The notes below the pieces were generated by a model that did not search any database, was not told the origin of the DNA, and was given only the letters and a program-made list of their open reading frames with translations. A program made the translations under genes and the position numbers. From positions 5,580,001 through 5,644,000 of the forward strand of contig NZ_CP009281.1 of the NCBI RefSeq assembly GCF_000758585.1: DNA of 64,000 bases, in the 5' to 3' direction. The stretch comes from Paenibacillus sp. FSL R5-0345 (GTDB taxonomy: Bacteria; Bacillota; Bacilli; Paenibacillales; Paenibacillaceae). Numbering within the stretch: the stretch's first letter is position 1; the number at the start of each line of letters is the position of its first letter. Below are positions 34,667 through 42,500 of this stretch, in pieces.

Positions 34667-34954
34667 TTACTCTTCGTCTTGACCGTTCAGTTCCTTAATT
34701 ACTCTGCCTACCCCTTCAGCCATCGCTTCTTCCAGATCTGCAAGTGCGTTCAAGTAAGCAATAATATTCTTGTTTACCTGAGTTGAGCTTTCGATCATCC
34801 CGCTGATACCGTCAAAATCGGGATCTGCATCTGGCAGATCGTGGACAATTTGCGACATACGGACAGCCACGTGGCGCTCTGCGTCTAGAATCCGCGCCAT
34901 CTGTTCGTGCGTATGGGCCATGTGCTGCAGGACTTTAGTTATTTTATTCTGCAC
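34667..34954 (-). CDS. Small helical protein, paralogue 1 of 3
   Basis: The frame opens at a TTG (35038) without a ribosome site. The GTG at 34954 has GGAG at 8 nt, giving 95 residues (NKITKVLQHMAHTHEQMARILDAERHVAVRMSQIV...). The protein is helical, with a second amphipathic helix (NKNIIAYLNALADLEEAMAEGVGRVI). It heads the four-gene set running to 33578. The AT-rich motif found at three other loci lies upstream at 35068-35099. The start choice is uncertain; the ATG at 34960 is too close to the site. Confidence 0.55.
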   Translation of the reverse strand: MQNKITKVLQHMAHTHEQMARILDAERHVAVRMSQIVHDLPDADPDFDGISGMIESSTQVNKNIIAYLNALADLEEAMAEGVGRVIKELNGQDEE

Positions 34955-35191
34955 CTTCATGTCTCCTTTGCTCAAACGCCCTGCTACAGCATATGCGGCA
35001 GAAGCCGGGACGGTGCCGGGGATATAAGAGGCCGCCAAGCATTTCAGCGGGAAATATAAGGCATAAAGTATGGTGTGAAACTTAAACTTTCTTATATTTG
35101 AATAGAAAATGTTAATAATTGCTGCCTGCCTATAAATGGATTAAAATGTGAAATGCGCATTCTATCATTCACAAAGATTGGAGGGGGAACT

Positions 35192-35704
35192 ATGAAGCTT
35201 GGAAGCCAACGGATCGATTTGGCGCCTTTAAATGCTGCAGAGCTTTCACTAGCCACAGAAAACTACGCCGAACTTCAGCAACATTTGGGTTTAAACGCCA
35301 TTAGTGCCGAGCTTGACGATGACATGCAATATGCGATGAAGGTACGGCTCAAAAAAGTGCGGCAGGAACCAGAGCATTACCTATGGTTGACCAATTGGGC
35401 AATCATTCATCAGAAAGATCAATGCATTATCGGGTTCATTATTCTTAAAGGGTATCCGAATGAAAAAGGCGAGGTTACTATAGGTTACGTGATTGATGAG
35501 AAATATAGAAGAAAAGGATACGCTACTGAGGCATTGCGGACGATCAATACGTGGATTCTCAGCCATCCCCAAGCCATCTATGTAATCGCTGATACTGAAA
35601 AAGATAATATTGCCTCTCATAAAGTATTGGAGCGCTTAGGTTCAGAAAGGTACCTAGAGACTGAGGATTTGATCTGGTGGAGAATCGCAAAAGAACTTTC
35701 ATGA
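35192..35704 (+). CDS. GNAT family N-acetyltransferase (RimJ/RimL type)
   Basis: This 170-residue protein begins at ATG 35192 behind GGAGGGGG. It has the GNAT motif A in VTIGYVIDEKYRRKGYATEALRTINTWI and motif B (VIADTEKDNIASHKVLERLG). Such proteins acetylate protein N-termini or small molecules; the target here is unknown. It is divergent from the helical-protein cluster and sits immediately before the spsI-like gene on the other strand. Confidence 0.85.
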   Translation: MKLGSQRIDLAPLNAAELSLATENYAELQQHLGLNAISAELDDDMQYAMKVRLKKVRQEPEHYLWLTNWAIIHQKDQCIIGFIILKGYPNEKGEVTIGYVIDEKYRRKGYATEALRTINTWILSHPQAIYVIADTEKDNIASHKVLERLGSERYLETEDLIWWRIAKELS

Positions 35705-35737
35705 GCTCCCGACTCCCTTCCTACTTTCCAATATTAC

Positions 35738-35767
35738 AAAAAAAAGCACTGCCACTTATGGCAGTGC
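35738..35767 (-). terminator. Intrinsic terminator overlapping a stop codon
   Basis: GCACTGCCA and TGGCAGTGC pair around a 4-nt loop and run into eight Ts on the minus strand. The stem includes the last codons and stop of the nucleotidyltransferase gene. Confidence 0.85.
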
Positions 35768-36487
35768 ATCCTTTAGCTTCTCTCCCGCCTCCCGCAGAGA
35801 CTGGAACGTGCCCGCATCACTCCACCACTCCTTGAGGACATCATAGCTAAGCCTGCGGTTGGCAGCATATATATTATTTACATCGGTAATCTCCAGTTCC
35901 CCTCTCTTGGAAGGGGATACTTGGCGAATGATATCAAACACAGCTTCATCGTACATATAAATACCTGTTACACAAAATTTAGTCTTTGGATGCTCCGGCT
36001 TCTCTTCGATATATGCAATCCAAGCAGAATCTTGACTGTCGAATACGGGAACACCGTATCTACGAGCGTCATCCACCGGCTTCAACAATACCTTCGCTGT
36101 TCCTTCAGGCTGTCGAAGATAGCTCTCCACATAAGGCGTCAGATCATCCATAAATAGATTATCCCCAAGCAATACGACAAACCGTTCTCCAGGGAAAATG
36201 AATCCTTCTGCTAAATCAAGAGCCTCTGCAATGCCTCCAGCAGCCTCCTGAATTTTGTAGGTCAGAGATACACCAAAGGCTGCACCGCTGCCTAAAAAAT
36301 CCGTATACAGACCAGCAGACTGCTTGCTGATGACCAGAAGAATGTCGGTAATTCCTCCTCGGCGAAGCCGATCTATGCCGTAACACACCATAGGATATTT
36401 GCCGACCGGAAGCAAATGTTTGTTCATAAGCCGGGTCAGCGGTTGAAGTCTGGATCCTGTTCCGCCCGCCAGTATGACTCCTTTCAC
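35756..36487 (-). CDS. Sugar-1-phosphate nucleotidyltransferase, RmlA/SpsI-like
   Basis: This 243-residue enzyme has the nucleotide-binding GGTGSRLQPLTR and PVGKYPMVCYGIDRL segments, VLLGDNLFMDD (metal-binding) and IEEKPEHPKT. That is the short form of glucose-1-phosphate thymidylyltransferase, about 245 residues, the size of B. subtilis SpsI, which acts in spore coat polysaccharide synthesis. The start is a GTG behind AGAGGAGG. It supplies a dTDP or related sugar nucleotide for the adjacent glycosyltransferases; no rmlB or rmlC is next to it. Confidence 0.82.
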   Translation of the reverse strand: MKGVILAGGTGSRLQPLTRLMNKHLLPVGKYPMVCYGIDRLRRGGITDILLVISKQSAGLYTDFLGSGAAFGVSLTYKIQEAAGGIAEALDLAEGFIFPGERFVVLLGDNLFMDDLTPYVESYLRQPEGTAKVLLKPVDDARRYGVPVFDSQDSAWIAYIEEKPEHPKTKFCVTGIYMYDEAVFDIIRQVSPSKRGELEITDVNNIYAANRRLSYDVLKEWWSDAGTFQSLREAGEKLKDALP

Positions 36488-36534
36488 TTACTTTCCTCCT
36501 CTTTATCTAAGTCCTTTGCCTTCGGATCTGCACT

Positions 36535-37272
36535 TTATATGAAAAGTATTGGATCCACATTCCATTTGTTCATAAAAAGCTTACGATTTCGTTCCACCAG
36601 CTCCTGCAGCCCGGTGTGGTATACCTGCTTAAAGCTCGCACTTCCTTCATGGTGTATAAGGCAATCCCCTGCGATGAGCAATCGGTATCCCTTTAGCCTG
36701 GCGCGATAGCAATAGTCATCGTCCTCGTAATGTCCAGGTGAGTATCTCTCATCCAGCAGACCTACGGAAGTAAGTAACTCTCTTTTGAATAAAAAACATA
36801 ATCCTACCAACCGTTTAGTCTCCAGCCATTTTTGAGGATTGGAACGGTTAGTTCTCTCTGCAGCCTTATGAAAATCCAACAGACTGTCATAATCAGTCTT
36901 CACCTGTTGACGTCCACTCGCATAGTTAGTCACAGGTCCAACAATACCTACTTCAGGAGCACTATATAATGATCTCTTCAGATTGGTTAACCATCCGTGG
37001 GAAACCACCACATCATTGTTCAGCAGCAGTAATTCATCACCCGATGCTAACAATAAGCCCATATTGCATGCGGATGGAAAACCTCGATTCTCAGGCAAAG
37101 AAATAAACGTTATACGATTCGCGCGGCAATAGGCATCCGTTCCATCCGTTGAAGCATTGTCTACAACGATGATCTCGTAAGGCAGCGGAGTATAGGCACG
37201 AATCGATTCCACACAGGACCGCAGCAGAGGCAATGCGTTGTAGGTCGGAATAATAATACTGGTCATCGTCAT
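36535..37272 (-). CDS. Glycosyltransferase family 2 (rhamnosyltransferase-like)
   Basis: This 245-residue enzyme has TSIIIPTYNALPLLRSCVESIRAYT, the VVDNASTDGTDAYCR block, NRGFPSACNMGLLLASGDELLLLNNDVVV (NND metal site) and a late YSPGHYEDDDYCYRARLKGYRL block with the catalytic acidic cluster. This is the layout of WcaA/rhamnosyl GT2 enzymes. The ATG at 37272 follows GGAGG and overlaps the upstream GT2 stop as ATGA. It forms a three-gene GT2 run with the two upstream genes. Confidence 0.9.
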   Translation of the reverse strand: MTMTSIIIPTYNALPLLRSCVESIRAYTPLPYEIIVVDNASTDGTDAYCRANRITFISLPENRGFPSACNMGLLLASGDELLLLNNDVVVSHGWLTNLKRSLYSAPEVGIVGPVTNYASGRQQVKTDYDSLLDFHKAAERTNRSNPQKWLETKRLVGLCFLFKRELLTSVGLLDERYSPGHYEDDDYCYRARLKGYRLLIAGDCLIHHEGSASFKQVYHTGLQELVERNRKLFMNKWNVDPILFI

Positions 37273-38252
37273 ATCCGGTTCCTCCAAGCGGCTACTTGTC
37301 TGCGGTATTCGCGCTGCGTTTCATTATTTCGTAGGCCCCCATCATCACGACGGGAAAGCACCTCAAGGAGAGCCTCTGCGTGATCCCCTATGATCAGTTT
37401 CTCCACTGCATTTCCAGCGCCTATGTTCGCCTGACGCAGCCGATTATGCTTAATCACATTTACTGTTCCCACTTTCTCCACCCTTAGCTTTTTCAATACA
37501 GAAAGAGCTTGGGCTTTAGGAGGAACTATTAATTCACGGTAGCCTATGGTCTCAAGCGCTCGCCGAGAAAGCGCGTGCGGGACAGCCGTCATAGAGCTAA
37601 CTCCGAGATCGTACCGTCCTAGAGCATAATTCAGAAACAGCTTGCTGCGAGTGACATCGTCGCATAATCCAAAAGAAGGCATCAGTGGATCCAAATCATT
37701 AAGAGCCACATCAATTCCTCCATCTACCGCAGCTGTGAATAATTCGAGCTGAGATGCAGGAATGACCATGTCTCCGTCCAGAAAGAGCAGAATATCTCCT
37801 CGACTCAGCTTCGCGCCAATAGCCCGCCCTACGTCATGTCCGACAGACTCCGGACAATGTACAATTACAGCTTGACGATGTTGTCTGGAAATGGGAAAGC
37901 TGCTATCGCTGCAACCGTTCAGCACGACGATTATTTCAGCAGGCTCCAACCGGGATGCCTGTTGTAGCAGACGTCCCAGGGTCTGCTCCTCGTTACGCGC
38001 GGAGATAATAACCGACAAGGTCCCACGTAAGCTCGGTAGTTTCATTGCCTCACGACCTACCTTTGATTGCCGAGACAAAATAGGCGATCGAACGGCAGCG
38101 GCTTCTCTTTTTACAGAACGATTCGCTGCCCTTTGACGGGGTGCCCGTGTCGTTTTGGACGGACGAGCTGCTGAACGTTTCTTTACCGTACGAGTTGCTG
38201 TTCCTCGTCGAACGGTGGAGCTGCCAGATACTTGTAACAGAGCAACCATCAT
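37269..38252 (-). CDS. Glycosyltransferase family 2 with Arg/Lys-rich N-terminus
   Basis: This 327-residue protein has about 60 basic N-terminal residues (RRGTATRTVKKRSAARPSK and onward), then a GT2 domain (LSVIISARNEEQTLGRLLQQA, EIIVVLNGCSD, GDILLFLDGDMVIPA). The catalytic DGD is clear. The last part is rich in charged residues. It is a paralogue of the next gene upstream (both share HDxGR-xGA-xxxxGDxLLFxDGDxVIPA and SMTAVPHAxSRRALE). The start overlaps the upstream gene's end. Confidence 0.88.
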   Translation of the reverse strand: MMVALLQVSGSSTVRRGTATRTVKKRSAARPSKTTRAPRQRAANRSVKREAAAVRSPILSRQSKVGREAMKLPSLRGTLSVIISARNEEQTLGRLLQQASRLEPAEIIVVLNGCSDSSFPISRQHRQAVIVHCPESVGHDVGRAIGAKLSRGDILLFLDGDMVIPASQLELFTAAVDGGIDVALNDLDPLMPSFGLCDDVTRSKLFLNYALGRYDLGVSSMTAVPHALSRRALETIGYRELIVPPKAQALSVLKKLRVEKVGTVNVIKHNRLRQANIGAGNAVEKLIIGDHAEALLEVLSRRDDGGLRNNETQREYRRQVAAWRNRI

Positions 38253-39091
38253 CTCACCATCTCTCTGCGCCGGGTTCCGTCGCTAAACCCTGCCCTGTTT
38301 CCCCGGTGTTCAAGCAAGAGGGATACAGCCTCCATATGATCTGTTGTAATCAACTGCTGCAAAGGATCTGTGCCATCTTCCTTACGTCTGACTGCATTCA
38401 GTTTCCCTACATGTACTTTGTGAGCAGCCACCACACGTAAACCACTCAGAACTGCCTGAGCATGTGCCAAAGGGGGACGAGATAATGATTCACTCCCTAA
38501 GATTTCAAGCGCTCTCCGGCTGATTGCGTGCGGAACTGCCGTCATCGAACATCCTTTTAGATCCGGACGGCCAAGCAAAATATTGAGTGCATGTTTGGAC
38601 AGTACTACCGGATGTGGTGAAAGTTTTCGTACCGGTCCGGAATAATCATTAAGCGCTATGTCTGCCCCACCGCTAATAGCGGTGACGAAAGGACGTAGCC
38701 CCGTAGCAGGAATCACTAAATCTCCATCTGTAAACAAGAGAACCTCTCCCTTGGCTGCCTCTGCTCCCACACTGCGACCAGCGTCATGACCAAGCGGCAA
38801 CTCATAGGAAATAACATGTGCACCAAGCGAAAGAGCAATTTCTGCCGTTTGATCGGCTGATCCGTTGACGACTACAATAACCTCGCAGCGCGGATGGACC
38901 CCTCTAGCTCCGGATATCACTCCCGCAATGGTTTTAGCTTCGTTCATAGCCGGAATAATTACGGAAACATAGGGATTTGGATGGTTAACGATAGGGACTG
39001 CAGCGACTTGCCGCACTGGGCGTGAAGTCCGCCGCTTGATCCGAGAGACCCGCCGTCCTGTGCGGCGGGCAGAAGTACGTTTGGGCTTCAT
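38249..39091 (-). CDS. Glycosyltransferase family 2 with basic N-terminus
   Basis: This 280-residue protein starts at ATG 39091, the second Met of the frame, with GGAAGG 9 nt upstream. A 35-residue Arg-rich head (KPKRTSARRTGRRVSRIKRRTSR) precedes the GT2 domain (VSVIIPAMNEAKTIAGVISGA, CEVIVVVNGSADQ, GEVLLFTDGDLVIPA). It is a tandem paralogue of the next gene. It heads the three-gene GT2 transcript. Confidence 0.88.
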   Translation of the reverse strand: MKPKRTSARRTGRRVSRIKRRTSRPVRQVAAVPIVNHPNPYVSVIIPAMNEAKTIAGVISGARGVHPRCEVIVVVNGSADQTAEIALSLGAHVISYELPLGHDAGRSVGAEAAKGEVLLFTDGDLVIPATGLRPFVTAISGGADIALNDYSGPVRKLSPHPVVLSKHALNILLGRPDLKGCSMTAVPHAISRRALEILGSESLSRPPLAHAQAVLSGLRVVAAHKVHVGKLNAVRRKEDGTDPLQQLITTDHMEAVSLLLEHRGNRAGFSDGTRRREMVR

Positions 39092-39435
39092 GCTCATCCA
39101 CCTTCCTTACAGAGCCTATTCGTCAGGCTGAGGGTTACATCACAGTTTATGTACTGCGCCGAACAGGGTAACGGCCTTTGTCTCCTGTCGAGTGGAAAAC
39201 AGGACAAATGTACTCACCGCCAAACTTTGGCTGAGACATTTGCTTGTACCTAGTATGCTATGGGACACCGCTAACCCTAAACGCTGCATTATCCCTTATT
39301 TGAATTGCTAATGGACTCCATAGACGCTATTGTCCGGAAAAACACCAAAGAATGCCCTATTCCTAAATTACGTTATTTGGATCCGGAAGCCGTAGCGGGT
39401 GACTAGGACTCGGCGGTACATGTAGCTAACGACCC
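39092..39435. other. Non-coding region with worn repeats
   Basis: No gene is supported. Related words around a 'GACTCCATAGACGCTATT' core recur loosely at 39300-39400 and resemble the region 2700-2880. Confidence 0.4.
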
Positions 39436-39487
39436 AAAAAACAACAGAGCAGCGATCTCCATAAGAAGAATCGCTGCTCTGTTATTT
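39436..39487. terminator. Strong terminator of the giant repeat gene
   Basis: AACAGAGCAGCGAT pairs with ATCGCTGCTCTGTT. It ends in T/A-rich runs on both sides and ends transcription of the minus-strand giant gene. Confidence 0.85.
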
Positions 39488-39507
39488 TAAGAGAGACGAT
39501 TTGAAAT

Positions 39508-42500
39508 TTAATCAAACACTCGATCATCCACTGCCGGTTTGGCTAAAGGAGCGCCGATAGCAATCCAAGAGATGACCCCGTAGAAATGAGGAGTTTCGCG
39601 CAAGCGCACCACTTGTATCACTGCATCTCCATTAGCTCTGCTCTTTAAGGAAGCATAGAAGTAAGGTTGATTCGTCATGGCGACGAGCACATAACCCGTA
39701 TGACCGAAGTTCTCATCGAATGATACGGTCACCTCCACACTCTCAGCATCTCCATTGAACATAAATGCTGTCATACCGAACTGCTGGAGCGCCTCTCGCT
39801 TTCCTGCAGTCTGAATCGGACTGAAGGATAGATGTTCAGCATTGACAGAATTCACTGCCAAATGGGCTCCGTTTACTGCACCGGGCGCAATATGATAATC
39901 CTGAACGCTTTCTTCCTCCAGATGACGGGCTTGAATGGCAAATGAAGAGATTTTGGAAGCTACAACCGCTTCATCCTGAAGCTCCGTCGTCCCTACTGCA
40001 CCATCGGCCAGATGAGTGGACTCGATGCTGCCTGCCTTAAGCTTCAATCCGTCGATGCTAGCATCCTGAAGCAGCGCTGCGCTACGTGTTTCATCCGCAA
40101 GATGCTCCAATTTGATGATACCGGGCTGCAAATGTCGATCTGCCACGATCTGGTCAGCAAGATGCTCTCCATACACACTCCATGGCTGCAAATGTAAAGA
40201 ATTCACTGAACCTTCGGCCAGCTTTTCTTCGGTGATACTTCCTTCCGGCAACAGATCGGCGCTACGCACCTCTTCTGACAGATGCCCTAAGGTGATGCTG
40301 TCAGATCGAATGTGACGACTATCCACCGCATCCGCTGCCAAATGACCACCATAGACGCTACCAGGAGCCAGATGGAAAGAATGGATGGATCCACCCTCCA
40401 ATTTTTCTCCTGTGATACTGCCATCCGGCAACAAATCGGCGCTAAATACTTCTTCTGCTAAATGATTCAGAGCGATGCTTCCAGACCGGAGATGACGGCT
40501 ATCTATCGTATCACTCGCTAAATGTCCCCCATACACGCTGCCCGGAGACAAATGGAAGGCATTAATAGATCCACCCTCCAATTTCTTTCCGGTAATACTG
40601 CCGTCTGGCAGCAGATCAGAGCTACGAACCTCTTCTGACAGATGAGCCAGACTAATCTCTCCGTGTCGGATATGACGGCCTTTTATTGTACTTGGACTCA
40701 GATGACTTCCATTTACACTTTCAGGCGCTAGATGAATAGAATCTACGGATGCTTCCGCCAGCTTCTCACCAGTAAGGCTACCATCTGGCAGCAGGTCAGC
40801 ACTACGAGCCTCTTCTGACAGATGAGCTAAAGTGATCTCACCATGCAGGATGTGACGCCCTTCTACTGTCCCCGAACTCAGATGACTACCATCCACACTT
40901 CCAGGCACCAGGTGAATAGAATCTACGGATTGATTTGCCAGCTTCTCACCAGTAAGGCTACCGTCTGGCAGCAGATCAGCACTACAAGCTTCTTCCGACA
41001 GATGAGCCAGCGTGATTTCACCGTACCCAATATGTCGGCCTTCTACTGCACCCGGACTCAGATGACTGCTCCCTACACTTCCAAGTGCAAGATGGATAGA
41101 ACTTACCGATTCTTCTGCCAACTTCTCGCCAGTAATACTGCCATCCAGTAACAAGTCCGCACTACGCGTTTCTGCTGCTAGATGAGCCAGCGTGATTTCA
41201 CCGTACCCAATATGTCGGCCTTCTACTGCACCCGGACTCAGATGACTGCTCCCTACACTTCCAAGTGCAAGATGGATAGAACTTACCGATTCTTCTGCCA
41301 ACTTCTCGCCAGTAATACTGCCATCCAGTAACAAGTCCGCACTACGCGTTTCTGCTGCTAGATGAGCCAGTGTGATTTCGCTGTTTCCGATATGGCGACC
41401 TTCTACTGCACCCGAACTCAGATGACTACTCCCTACACTTTCAGGTGCAAGATGAGTAGAATCTACGGATTCTTTTGCCAGCTTATCCCCGGTAATACAG
41501 CCTTCCGGTAACAACTCCGAACTACGTACTTCTTTAGCTAGATGTGATAGGGTAATCTCACCGTACCCGATATGCCGGCCCTCTATTGTATCCGGACCCA
41601 GATGATCGCCATTTATACTTCCAGGTATTAGATGACTTGAATTCACAGATTCTTCTGCCAGTTTTTCTCTGGTAATACTGCCGTCTGGAAGCAAGTCTGA
41701 GCTACGTGCATCGTTAGCTAGATGAGCCAGTGTGATCTCACCGTACCCAATATGACGTCCTTCTATTGTATCTGGGCTCAGATGACTGCCATTTACGCTT
41801 CCAGGTATTAAATGAATTGAATTCACAGATTCTTCTGCTAGCTTTTCTCTGGTAATACTGCCGTCTGGAAGCAAGTCTGCACTACGTGCGTCGTTAGCCA
41901 GATGGGCCAATGTGATCTCACCGTACCCGATATGACGTCCTTCTATTGTATCTGGGCTCAGATGACTGGCATTTACGCTTCCAGGTATTAAATGAATTGA
42001 ATTCACAGATTCTTCTGCTAGCTTTTCTCTGGTAATACTGCCGTCTGGAAGCAAGTCTGCACTACGTGCATCGTTAGCTAGATGAGCCAGTGTGATCTCA
42101 CCGTACCCGATATGACGTCCTTCTATTGTATCTGGGCTCAGATGACTGCCATTTACACTTCCATCCACTAAATGAACAGAACCTACAGATCCCTTTGCGA
42201 GCTTCTCGCCGGTAATACTACCGTTAGGCAGCAGCTCAGAACTAAAAGTCTCTTCTGCCAAATGAGCGAGTGTGATCTCTCCATGCCGGATGTGACGGCC
42301 TTCTACTGCACCAAGACTCAGATGATTTCCGTTCACACTTTCAGGTACAAGATGAATAGAATCAACGGATTCTTCTGCTAGCTTCTCCCCAGTAATACTA
42401 CCCTCTGGCAGCAAGTCGGAGCTGCGTGCATCTTCTGCTAGATGAGCCAGCTTGATCTCACCATATCCGATATGCCGTCCTTCAATCGTATCCGCACATA

